Shown piece after piece: positions 1 to 10,505 of a DNA stretch of 39,385 bases. The translations under genes were made by a program, and so were the position numbers. Location: NCBI GenBank assembly GCA_001724265.1, contig MEDY01000298.1, forward strand, positions 1 through 39,385. The letters are read 5' to 3'. The notes under the pieces were generated by a model. The model did no database searches. It saw only the letters and a program-made list of their open reading frames with translations, and was not told the DNA's origin. Origin of the DNA: Rhizaria sp. SCN 62-66. Its lineage: Eukaryota > Rhizaria, unplaced. The stretch's first letter is position 1. Each line of letters starts with the position of its first letter.

Positions 1-1
1 G

Positions 2-767
2 TTATGATCGTGTGAGTTGTGATCGTGCGAGTTGTGATGACTTATGCGATAGTTCATTTTTGTTCGTGTGAGTTATAGTCCGCTCCCGCCCATACTACTA
101 TTCTGACCCGCATTCAAGATACAGGTACTCGGCATCGGCATGACATGACAGCTGCAGCACCGAAACGGAGTCAGGCTCTTCAACACGGCGCATGCAAGCC
201 TCGTAGATAACTTCCTTTAATTTAAGTTCTGAGGCCACGTTGGTCGTGTAATGAGCGTTGCACTTGACTTCTTTGAATGTCTTTGACATTATAGCAAACT
301 CAAGGCTCTCGTTGAGAAGTTGTGATGATTTTGAGTTGTCGACCAAATCTTTTGAAGCGGTGGTGGGAGATGCGCTGGGGGGCAGGGAATTTTCTTTGAG
401 GGAAGAGCTGGGAGAGGGTGGCGTCTCTTTGCTCGGCGTCTCTTTGCTCTCATGGCCGTTTGCAAAGAGGTATGAAATATACAGCCTCGGCTACATACGT
501 TCTACAGGAGCAAACAAAACAAAACAGCAAATTCGGATTTTGTGAATTCATGCAATGACATAAATGGCGCTTACTGTGGTCCTCATAGCAAGAAGCTTTA
601 CCATATGAAATACAGCGATTTGTTAGAGATTCAAGCGAACATAATATGATAAGATATTTCGATAAGATTTGGCTTCGTTGGTGGTGTTGATTTGCTTGTT
701 CGAGTCTTGTGGAGAGCAGCAAGAGAAAGATTATACGGGATTCATGCCATTGATGAAGCGCAACCAT
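2..767 (-). CDS. Two-exon small gene, function unknown (model uncertain)
   Basis: I do not recognise this protein. The minus strand has a good reading frame in about 496-98, including a repeated KETPS motif (420-449) and a mixed hydrophilic/hydrophobic sequence ending in LYLECGSE. Upstream, a pyrimidine-rich tract ends in CTGTAG (acceptor, exon 2 from 501). A GTAAGC donor sits after 575, and phases match (phase 1). Exon 1 would be 767-575, starting at ATG 767, with an in-frame TAA upstream. The frame contains TAG at 491-493 and tandem TAG TAG at 100-95, and then stays open to TAA at 4-2. If TAG is sense the product is about 230 residues; if the tandem TAG terminates it is about 198. Exon 1 looks less convincingly coding than exon 2. 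An alternative acceptor just after the first TAG (ATGTAG) is possible. The C-terminal tail is made of a 15-nt DNA repeat and may not be real. Confidence 0.42.
5..49. repeat. Short 15-nt imperfect tandem repeat
   Basis: Unit TGATCGTGTGAGTTG occurs at 5-19, again with one change at 20-34, and starts a third time at 35. A related copy lies at 61-75. On the minus strand it would encode a repeated SQL-R motif at the tail of the small gene if TAG is read through. Confidence 0.7.
502..574 (-). other. Predicted intron (73 nt) in the small left-edge gene
   Basis: The donor is GTAAGC and the acceptor is CTGTAG, preceded by a long T-rich pyrimidine tract. Exon 1 ends with one base of a codon and exon 2 supplies two, so the frame is kept. 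In-frame stops lie downstream if it is not spliced. Confidence 0.5.
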
Positions 768-2557
768 CGTGCTAATCGTAACTGAATTCCATAGCGCCCA
801 TTATTTTTTTCGAGGACGGAAAAAAGTGAACACAAACTATACTTGCTCTAAACTGATATAGCATTTGTTTCAAGCACAGATGATGCCTTTTACGGACACA
901 CAACTCGATTTATGTCGATGTCCCTTCCTTGGATTCTTCGTGACATTTCTTGGATTCCTGTTGAGGCACTCGGTTGTTAGGAAAAGTGACTGTGAGCAAT
1001 TCCAGAGTTCCGGAAAAACCGGTGCAATTGGTACCACTTTGGTGCAATTCATGATATTATAGTAACTCAATACAAATCGACCTTTTCCACTTGGACTTGG
1101 ATCCTCTAACTCTAACTGCGTTCATGGTCAGGAGCTCAGATGCCGCTGAGTTTCCTCTGCTGCTTTGCTGACTCCTTGAATCTGTCTTTCCACAAGTCAG
1201 TCATGATTTGCCTTGCTTAAGCATAGGGCCCGTGTCCCATATTCCTTCCTTGGACAACAATTATAAGACCTTTGTTTTTTTATTTCAAGACCATAACCAG
1301 TGTGGTAATGTAACCAACGAATGGCAATGACCACTGGCGAAATAGAAAGTACAATGTGATGATAGTACATGTACAACTAAGTACAAAAAAGTAGTAATAC
1401 TACACTATATTATTAGTAGAATTAATATCCATGTAGTACTCGTAAGTTAGCTCATTAGCGAACGAATCACCGGTAAATTACTTATATCGCATCGCACGAG
1501 TCGAGTGAAGCCGTTCAAGAGCGTGCGTATTTGAATAGGCCAACACACTGGCACAACCTGCTCTGCACCTGCCACATCGCCCAATAGCGGGGAGGTTTTT
1601 ATTGACATTGCTGACCAATCTAACACGATGATATAGGCCTGAAATTGCACTTTTATAGCTCATTCTCTCTGTGCATAACGATCTGACCACAAAAGGATTC
1701 GACACAACCTCACAGCTGCCTACACAAAACAAGATGACGGCGGGGTGACAGGCTAACGTGTTATTTACCGGATTTTGCATTCAAATATGTCCACACTCGG
1801 ACGGTCTCATCGAGTACGTAAGCTGACTAATATTCTGTTTGTCAAGTATAAGTAGGCTTTATGCATAACGTAAGCTTACTTGTATATGAAACTACGACTT
1901 GTACAAGGATGTTGTAATATAATACAAATATGTTGTTTGCCAGATTCTCCGTGAATATCCACAAACACATCATTGGCGTCACTTTTGCGCAGCCCAAAAT
2001 AGTATTCGACGGATATTCGACGGATAATGTTCGCTAAGAAACACAAATGACACAATCTCTGGCGTAAGCAATAGAAATCTAGAGGGACTTCAAGATGTCA
2101 CTGTCATCGCACCAGCACCAAAGGTATACATTACATATCATGCCAAGCGAATACATCCAGATACGGAAAAGAAAATGCGCATACAGAGCGCGCGCGATGA
2201 AAGAGGACATCGGCGACTATGAAAATAATGAGGGTAAGACGAAACACAACGGAGAATCGTAATAGGGAGCACAAAAAATAAAAAAATTCCAAACAATCAA
2301 GAGATAAAAGACATGTTGTGATCTAACACTGACGTAACACGAAGCACAATACACGCGAGCGAAACTCAACGACGACCATCGAGATTCCTACGACCACTCT
2401 TGCTCTTGAGTTTTTCTTAAAATAACAAAACCTAAACAAATGAGTTTGAGAAAAATAAGAAAAAGCAACAACACAAAAAAAACAAGGAGAAAGCAAAAAT
2501 AACTGCTACATTTTCACATAGCACATTGCGGTCTCAGTTAATATGGTGTTGATTCAC
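768..2557. other. AT-rich intergenic region, about 1.8 kb
   Basis: I see no convincing gene here. Short open frames (for example 865-1062 plus, 1478-1780 minus) have no coding character or recognisable motif. Visible structures are an 11-nt direct repeat (ATTCGACGGAT at 2004-2014 and 2015-2025), a possible hairpin with arms at 1850-1859 and about 1872-1881, and AT-rich short palindromic words around 1375-1430. The right part (about 2250-2540) is A-rich and would hold the 3' UTR of the metalloprotease gene. Confidence 0.6.
2004..2025. repeat. 11-nt tandem duplication
   Basis: The word ATTCGACGGAT occurs twice back to back. It is intergenic and no function can be assigned. Confidence 0.7.
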
Positions 2558-5500
2558 TTAAGCGGGCTTGCGCATGGTTTCACGGTCGTGCATGTTCTTA
2601 ACGCCGTCGACGGGCTTAGTGACAGCACGGTACGCAAGCGCAACGGCGAGCGCAAAGACGAGGACAATACCGATCGACACAAAGGCGACAATCTCACCAC
2701 CAATGCGGATCGTGAAGAAACGGACGTCACCGTCGAGCTCCTCGGCGTATACGCACGCCAGCGTCGCATTCTCACACGGCCGCTGCAGGTCCGGCATCGC
2801 CGTCTCGGGCGGGCAGAGGCGCTCCAGACCCTCTCTAACCTCGGCGGAGTCGGCCGAGTTGACGCACGTGACGTCGCGGCTCTGCACCGTGCCGCACGCG
2901 GAGCAGTTGTTCCACGACTCGGGCCGCCACACGAACGCTGTCGACAGCGAGTTGGACGACATACACTCGCCGTTGAAGCATTGCTGGCCGTCGCCGCACG
3001 GCACGCCCGTGTCCATAATGCGCGCGGAGCCGGCGGAGCTGAAGTAGGTGCACGAATCGGAGCTGCTACGAGTCGACGAGCAGAACATAGTACCGCAGAA
3101 GTTGCCGTTGTTGAGCTTAGACTGCGACGCACACGCGGTGTAGGGCGCGCCGGAGAAGCTGGCGCCGGCGGCCGCACACGCCTGCGCGTGCGACATGCAG
3201 GCGCCAGCGTAGCAGTTGCCGGTGCTACCGCCGGCAACAGAACACTCGTGGCCGGCGCCGATGACGAGGTCGGTGGGGCAGGAGGCCGATACGCCGTCGC
3301 ACACTTCGGCCAGGTCACACGACGACGTCGCGGCGCGGCAGATGAAGTTCTCCGACGCGCTGCGCAGCTGGCACGAGGACGTGCAGCAGGCGTCGCGCGA
3401 GGAGCACGCGGCCGTCGACTTGAGCTGGCAAGTGGAGCCGTTGCAACAGTTGTCGACGCCGGTGCAGTCAGCCTGGCCGCAGTCGCACACCTCGCCCGCC
3501 TCGACGAAGCCGTTGCCGCAGATGGGGTCCTCGCCCCACTTGGTCGTAGGCTTGTTGAGCAGGCACGTGAGCGAGCTGTCGACATAAGCGTTGAAGTAGG
3601 TCACGGAGCACGTGGAGAAAATCTTGGGCGGTAGGATGCCGACGACGGCGTTCATGACGAAGCCCGACGCCGCGCACGTGTTGCCCTGTGAGTCGTGCAT
3701 CATGGCGAAGTTATGGCCCAGCTCGTGCGTGACAACGGTGGCGACGAACTCGGTCGTGTGCGACGCGCGCGCCTGGTTAATGCCACCCGCGTACGCGTTA
3801 ACGCACTGCACGGCGACACCGGCGTAGCCCAGCACGGTCTGCTCGAAGTCGTGGCCAGACAGTAGGTGTCCGTTATCGTGCGTGGGCGCCACCGCGGTGT
3901 TCGAGCGCCACGAGTTCCACTTGGCGAGCAGCTCGTCGACGGATACTTCACCGGTGGCGCACGTCGAGCACGTGCCGACGGCCACGGTCCAGGGGTCCTG
4001 AACGACGAAGGCGACCTGCGCCACGAGCACAATCTCCACGGTCGTGGAAAAGGTCGTCGTCGAGGCGTAGATCGCAGCCATGGTGTTAGCGATCGTCGCC
4101 GAGTCGTACTCGGTCTGCTCCAGCAAGCGGTTGTAGCGCAGATTGTCCGATGCAAGCATGAGCTCCACGTAGATGATCGACGGCACAGCCTTTGTCGCCA
4201 TCTTGACATTCGCGCTCACACTTGCACCGGCGGCCGCGCTGTCGGCGGCGGCGAGGTCGGGGGACATCATGTCGACGCCTGCAGCGCGCAGCTTGGCTTC
4301 GATCGTGCGGCGCGTCTCGGCGAAGCTGCCGTGGCCGTGGTGCCGGTTGTGGTGGCGGTGCTGGTGGCGGCGCACGCGCGCGCTCTTGGCCTCGGCACGC
4401 GCCTGGTCGTGCTCATCCTCATCCTCGTCGTCTTCGAGGTCCGCCTCGATGGCGTCGTGCGCGACACCGCAACGCTTGCCACCGGGCGCAATCCCGGCCG
4501 CCTCGTCGGCCGCCGCGGCCTGCGCCGCGAGGTCGAACACGACGTGCAGAGCGCCGGGCGAGAGCGCCTCGCCGCGGCCGTTGGCGACGCTGGCGAGCGC
4601 GAAGGCAACGTCGCGCTGCGAGAGCACGTTCACCGCCGGGCGCACGCCGTACTCGGTGCCGTTAAAGCCCAGCACGCCCGCAAAGCCTCCCGTGCAGGTG
4701 TCGAGCGCGACGAACGTGTCAGCCACGGCGGGCGTCGCCGCGGCCTCGGCGACGGTGAAGCGCGGCGCCGCAGCTGCCAGGTGCACAGCCGCAGTGTCCA
4801 TGCCGCTGCCGTCGGCGCCGTTGACAGCGCTGTGGGTGGTGGCGGCGACAACCTTGCCGTGGTAGTAGCAGTGGACAACCTCATCGCGTGTCTTGGCGGC
4901 GGTCTCGAGCTCGGTGATGCGCTTGCCGTCGATCCACACCTGGCGCTGCTCGGTGTAGCTGGGTGCGAAGAGTGCCTCGTTGCGCGAGTAGTAGACCTCG
5001 ACCGTCGTGGTGGGCGTCAGCGCAAGCGTGAGCACCCCTGCGGCGGGGTGTTCCCACGAGGGCAGCGTCGGGGCCGAGAGAGACGTCACGGACCATCCGC
5101 CCCAGGGGTCGGAGGCGAGGCGGGCGTGGTATAGGTCCGCCGCCGCAGAGGGGGAGAAGATGCGCGACGAGGACGCCGCGCGCGGGAAAAACCACGACGA
5201 CGTGGCCGACGCAGAGGAGAAGCTCTCGGCGCCGGACTTAACGTTGTTGTGGTTAGCCACAGTGGGGAGCGAGGAGGCGAGCATCTCCCACGTGACGCCG
5301 TCGCGGTACAGAGGAGCGGGCGCGCCAGTGGCCAGAGTCGCGAACGCTCCGGTCGAGGCAGCAGCAACCGCCGCAGTAGTAGCGTCGGAGTTAGCGTCGG
5401 CGAGGAAGTGGGTGGAGGAGACCGAGGAAATGTGGTAGCCGTTAAAGTCGGCGAAGGCGGGCGTGCTGTGGACGGAGAATTGCAGTGTGACACAGGCAAA

Positions 5501-5727
5501 GGCGAACAGGCAGCGAAATAGGACAGAGGGTACGAAATCTAGGTGAGATAGGGTACTGTTCAACACGGGAAATGAAAATAGGCGTGCAGTAGTTGAGGGT
5601 CGAACACGTACCGACCAGCTTTGCCGAGGCGAGAGTACTGACTGAACTCACCAGCGCTCGTTGTCGCAGGGGCCGCGACGGCGGCGGCGACGGCCACAGC
5701 GGCGACGAAGAGGACAGAGCGCATCAT
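2558..5727 (-). CDS. ADAM-type (M12B reprolysin) membrane metalloprotease with disintegrin and TSP1-like modules
   Basis: Predicted type I membrane zinc endopeptidase that would cleave proteins at the cell surface. The spliced product is about 1,007 residues. Exon 1 (5727-5612) encodes MMRSVLFVAAVAVAAAVAAP, a clear signal peptide. Exon 2 starts at 5465. After a long prodomain comes RVRR (4378-4367, residue about 402), a proprotein-convertase-like site, followed by a His-rich stretch. The zinc site HELGHNFAMMHD (residue about 619) has all three His and the catalytic Glu, with Ala where the family has Gly. A Met-turn candidate (FVMNA) follows. Next come a disintegrin domain (CGNGFVEAGEVCDCG to CDLAEVCDG), a Cys-rich segment, a TSP1-like module (W..CS.CG...SRDVTC), one membrane segment and a short basic tail. 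It ends in TAA with no in-frame TAG. An unspliced start at 5566 would lose the signal peptide. Confidence 0.9.
5466..5611 (-). other. Predicted intron (146 nt) in the ADAM-like gene
   Basis: The donor is GTACGT (first base at 5611) and the acceptor is TCCACAG (last base at 5466). The 116-nt coding part of exon 1 leaves two codon bases and exon 2 supplies the third, so the frame is exact. Splicing replaces a poor N-terminus by a proper signal peptide. GTGAGT just upstream (5651) is a stronger-looking donor but gives the wrong phase. Confidence 0.75.
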
Positions 5728-6505
5728 GTGGGTCAGAAGACAAAAAAACCACAAGTGGGGTCGGTGGCGAGAGTGGGACGCGAGACGTGGAGGCGGACCT
5801 CTCGGGACGCGGCGAGGCGGCGGGGCACTTACCAACGAAAAAAACTTGCCAGCGGGGTTGGGCGGAAACGCTTTGCTACCAGAGTTCTAAAGAGAAAGTG
5901 ACTGAGTATGCCAAAAATAGAGGGCGAGTTGGGATGAACAGCGTCAGAAACAGTCGTATGCCGAACAAATTGGAACGTAACAGTCAATAGACGGCGCGTA
6001 TCGGGCTGAAAGAAGCAAGTGCCCAGTACTGCTTGAACACCCCTTTGCGCAGAAGAGAATTATCACAAAAACGACCTTCTGCGCATGCAGAGTTATTTGA
6101 TAAAGATAATAATCACAAGGGGCAATTCGAAGAGACACTTTATAGCGCTATATCAAAGACTGTTGAATGAAAAAACTAATGTAAATAGTCGCCGAGGTTA
6201 CTATCCTCCCCAGTGACTGTGAGCTCTCCTCTTTCTCTGCCCACACCAAGACTCCCAAAACCCTTTGTGGTGAGATAACATTAAATTGACTTATATCTAT
6301 GTATCACTGTTATGCATAAAATTGAACTAGTCTTCGCACAATTCAACATGTTATTGAGTATTATATTTTAATTTTATCTGCTAAGGTTCTAATTGAAGTT
6401 GCTATGTCCTTAATTATCATATTTAGGTTTGATTGGCAAAAGGGCTTGAACCTTGACAAAAGAATCTCAGTTGGGGTGATAAAGTCTGTCATTGAGAGTG
6501 TCAGC
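5728..6505. other. Divergent intergenic region between ADAM-like gene and the low-complexity gene
   Basis: It must contain both promoters, because the flanking genes are transcribed away from each other. The first 170 bases next to the ADAM gene stay fairly GC-rich (probable 5' UTR); from about 5,950 onward it is AT-rich. The downstream gene's frame is open from an ATG at 6404, but sequence before 6506 has non-coding character. I could not identify a TATA box or other element with confidence. Confidence 0.6.
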
Positions 6506-9500
6506 ATGGATTACATCCCCCCGGCGCACTTGCATGTTGCAGCAGACATTGCGTTCCGTGAACAACGCGTGGGAAGGGCGCAAGCTGTCCTCGCGCAAAG
6601 CCGGAACAAGCCTCTGTTCAACTCGGCCGTTCTTCGTCGCGCATACAACAAACCCGTGCACACACCTGCTCCCGAGCACAAGCTCACCCGCGACCTCGAT
6701 GCAACCACCGCGTTGGACACGTCCATGCGCTACGACGCGCCTCCCGCGCTGCGCTTCGGTTCCGAGGCACCGTCTACTTTGGAATCGAGCCGTTGGGCCG
6801 AGGAGCCAGACGACTCAGCCTCTGCCTCGACAGGATTCCACAACGCCGCGCCGCTTGGCGCGCTGCTGGATCACGTGCGTGTGCCGGAGTTTTCTCCCGC
6901 AGACCTGAGTTACTTTGTTGCTGAGCCTCTCCGCGGGCTCGGGGCATCTCATAACCCTGCCGACAGCAACGCTCTGAGTGGTAGTGACGGCCACTACTCG
7001 GACAACGACGAGGGCAACGACGGACGCCGCGCTGGAGATGCGCGCATGCCTGGCGATGGCGCTGCTTTTATGTTCATAGCAGACGCGGGACGGCATCTGC
7101 TGTCTGACGTGACGCGCTGTCTCAACGCCACAGCCACCAATAACACCACCATGAACACGCACCGGGACGGAGCCAGAGACTTGAATACTGGCGCACACAA
7201 CAGCGAGCAGCTTAACACAGCCGGATTTTTAAGTGGTGTGTCGCCGGCATATCTCTCTCGCGCACGCGCTGCGCCAGAAGACACTGCACATGAAACAACT
7301 TCATTCACATCGCCCGTCCCGCACATCGGCGCAATGGCGGCTACTCCGGCTCGTGGGACGATGGTGGCGATGACGGAGGCGACTCCGCTGCGCGCTGCGG
7401 CTGCAACGGGGCAGGCGCTTGACCAAAGGCTTGCCAGCCTGCTGACACGACTTGACTTTAAGCAGAGTCAAACACACGCTGATGTTGCTGTCGCTCCGCA
7501 CGATTCTGCGCGCACACTGGCGAAGCCGAGCCACTCTTACGCGCGCATGCTACAACAACAACAAGCACAACTAACAGAGCAGCAATACCAACTACTGTCA
7601 CAGAAAGAGCAATTGTAGCTGCAGAAAATTAAGTTCAGCAACAGCGGCGCCGACTTCATTGTGCGTAATACTGCCACTGCTGGCAACACAATGACAATGG
7701 ATGGCGACACGACGACTGACAACGCTGCAATGCAAAATTATAACCAGTGTAACAATGTCGGAGCCGATGGCCTTGCTAGCAGCAATATTGCAGCTTATAA
7801 CAACCCGAAGTACTATCACTACACTAATTCGTACATTGACACCACATTGCCTATTCCCTCAGTTCCGCACAACGCTTACTCTCAGGTTACTAACCATGAC
7901 GATAACAGCATCAGAGCTGAGAGAATCGGGGTTAATCATGGTTGTAAGCAGGCTTCCGGCTTACAAAACGGTACATTACAGACTGGATATGCTTATATTG
8001 CTCAGGAAAGCGAAGCTCACGTTGACGTTGATGATTATGACACTGGCTATGACTATTGCAACGCCGGCAACAGTATCAGAGTGGTTGCTCAGGAGGCGCC
8101 CAGTACCCTGCCTGCTGCAGAGAGTGGGAACGCGTACATTCTCAATGACAGCGATATCTTGAGCCATGGATGCGATTATGATGAGGGCGATGGCAATGAT
8201 ATTGACGACGCTGCTGAGGACTGTGCTTCGTATGACGAGGGCGCCGGAGCAGAAGATGTCCACAACGAGTACATCGTCAATGATCAAAATAACCATGATG
8301 ATGACATCGAAAATATCATAGAAGACGACAGATTAAGCGAGTACATGAATCCTGACACTCAAGAAACGAAAACTGTCAACGGTAACAACGTCTACAGCTG
8401 TGATCATGTCGAGCACGGTGAAGACTCTCAGAACGATCGGTCATCCTTGACAGCGCACACAGTTAGTCATTTTGCAGGCGTCAACACAATCAGCAACCCG
8501 TACATCCAAAGCGTAAACTCTCTACGCAACACTTACTCCGGTGCAAGTCTGCGCACGGAGCGCGCTTCCGTTGCTGACTCCGACTCCGACTCTGACTCGC
8601 CTCCCGCGCGTGTTCGTCGCGAATATCACGTTGCGCCTGTTACAGCCGCAGCGAGTACCGCTCAGGCGCAGCGGCGCGAACGGGCTGCGAGGCGCGTCGC
8701 GGAGGCTGAGGAGGCGCGTAAGCATAGAGAGATGGAGGCATTTTCTGCGGCTGCGCGTGCGGAAGCAGCGGTGCTGAGCCAGCTGAACTCGTCTGCATAC
8801 GCCACGCACTCATTGCCGCGCGGTGTCGAAAGAATGATGGTGCGCTACAAGTACGATACTCAGACAGCTGTTACTGCGACTGACAGTTGGTCCCCAAGCA
8901 GGGTGCGTTCTGGTGACAAGCTTAGGGCCGCCGCAGCAGCAGCCGCTGCGCGTGCCTCCGCTGCCAGAGCTGAAGTGGCCACAAATAGCTCAACATCCGT
9001 GAAAGCTAATGTCGAGCCCCGGTCTGTGAGCCCGGCGGCTAAGACAACAGACGATACCGTAAACCTCGGTGCGAGCATCGCGACCACAGGCGCGACGTCA
9101 GCCGCGTCAGGCCAGTGGGGCCGCGACGGCTGGGAAACTGGCCTGGCTGGTCGGATGGAGCAAATAACGCAGCAACGGCAGTTCATATCGCACCACCACC
9201 ATGACGCACACAACCCACCAGTCTAGCACCAACAGCGCGGTGGAGTCGACAGGATCTTCACCAGTGATGATGACTCAGATAACAGAGTCAGTAATAGAAA
9301 TGCCGGGATTTATATTCCTGGCGACAGTGTTAGCGACCTTATGAAACACAACCTTAATGCTAATAGAAGCAGCGTTGTGAATGGTGCTGGTCGGAAGACG
9401 AACGTAGTAAACATGATGGATTCTGGGAGTGACTGACTGTGATGATAACAGTGTAACATTGCCTGCACAGGCTGCGTTCTCCCATAACACAGCTCATACC

Positions 9501-9521
9501 CTCTACGATGACAATTATTAA
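6506..9521 (+). CDS. Low-complexity protein with short coiled coil, unknown function; two in-frame TAG codons
   Basis: I recognise no known domain. The frame runs from ATG 6506 (ATG 6404 is an upstream alternative), through TAG at 7616 and TAG at 9224, to a predicted intron at 9404-9470 and TAA at 9519-9521, giving about 981 residues. Both TAGs lie inside continuous coding text in the same frame. The first sits in a Gln-rich stretch (LSQKEQL before, LQKIKF after); the second sits between NPPV and HQQRGG. The segment downstream of the first TAG opens with GTG rather than ATG, so it is unlikely to be a separate gene. The middle is rich in Asp, Asn and Tyr, with an SDSDSDS tract near 8580. A charged Ala/Glu/Arg helix at about 8650-8800 could form a coiled coil, followed by another Ala-rich helix. 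Composition is less GC-rich than its neighbours. The 3' end is the weakest part of the model. Confidence 0.65.
9404..9470 (+). other. Possible intron (67 nt) near the end of the low-complexity gene
   Basis: A GTAGTA donor at a codon boundary and a CTGCACAG acceptor, also in phase 0, join TN to AAFSHN and lead to TAA at 9519. Without splicing, the frame meets TGA at 9434, followed shortly by TGA TGA TAA. The unspliced next frame (9429 onward) also reads like protein, so a +1 shift is a rival explanation. Confidence 0.4.
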
Positions 9522-10505
9522 GACGGTTATGTTTCAAACATTGTTAAAATAACATCTAAAGCAACAAAAGCGTTGCGTAATCATTCGTGAAGATGAAGAG
9601 AGTGAACAGCTGTGTGTAAGATGATGTTGACGGGCAGTACAGAAAAAAGTGCGCATATTATGGAACTAAGATACTTAGAACGTAGAATAGAATAGTACTA
9701 CATATGTAAATACACACAATTTATTAAAAGACAAGCGATATCCAGCCCATAATTGGTTTTCGTTATCATTGAGTGCTATCGTAAAGAAGTTCTGATATGT
9801 GTGTACGCCTACGTGCCACTTGAAAACAAATGGTAAGCTGCAGTGCCACCAGCATTATTCAATGAGATATTGTATAGATATTGATATTGACTTAGATCGT
9901 CAATGTACTTTGGATACAATTTTCGATTGACATTTACAGCGATTCAAGTCAGGACGTGTTTTTCACCACAAACTTGTAAACGCCATCTCCGTCCAAGAAA
10001 GTGTGAGCGGTTTTGGTGGCTGTAGAGACGAAGAAAGGGAAGCTAAATCGATGTGTTAATCGATTGATAATACTCATATAAACAATGAGTACCTCAAGCA
10101 ATCTGTATATAGTGTATGATGTTACATTTTTCATATTCGCAACACCGGTGTATCATGTGATTTTCTTATGTCGTAGACTTCGAGAGTTATCTCGCGCTCA
10201 CTATGAGTCAGAAGCTTCTGGAGATAGTGCCCTAGCTAATCGAATACGTCTACACAAGCGAACGTAACACGTACGTCACCGATGATTCAATAATACGATC
10301 GATTTTAATCTTGCTCATTTCTTGGTAGCACCCATGATCTGAAACATAGTCAAAATCCAAACATCACAAATCGTTTCTGTTTCCGTTCCGCATTTGTTAA
10401 CAACATCACCAACACAACAGAAGCAAGGGCAAAATCTTTAACGACATCGACAACTATATCAAGAGCTTTTTCGAATGCTTTGTTTTTCCAAATGATCGCG
10501 GAACC
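9522..10505. other. AT-rich intergenic region
   Basis: It separates two genes on the same strand. A 60-codon plus-strand frame at 10085-10267 has a charged second half that could be coding, but has no further support. Two ATCGAT palindromes lie at about 10046-10064. I see no RNA gene. The promoter of the DEAH-RBR gene must lie near the right end, but I cannot point to an element. Confidence 0.55.

Noticed and set aside
865-1780. Short open frames on both strands in the left intergenic region
   Set aside because: Overlapping antisense frames of similar length and random composition; no motif or splice support.
1850-1881. Hairpin with arms AAGTAGGCTT and AAGCTTACTT
   Set aside because: A ten-base stem with one mismatch in AT-rich DNA is expected by chance and has no gene next to it.
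2543-5134. Long plus-strand open frames (2543-3634, 3866-5134) opposite the ADAM-like gene
   Set aside because: They are Arg/Ala/Gly/Val-rich shadows of a GC-rich gene on the other strand, with no domain; the minus-strand frame has clear motifs.
7615-7638. 24-nt GT-AG intron removing the TAG at 7616
   Set aside because: It is too short for ordinary splicing, lacks a pyrimidine tract, and cannot explain the other four TAG sites, which have no such option.
10085-10267. 60-codon open frame in the intergenic region
   Set aside because: No homology recognised, short, in AT-rich sequence; not enough to call a gene, though the second half looks protein-like.
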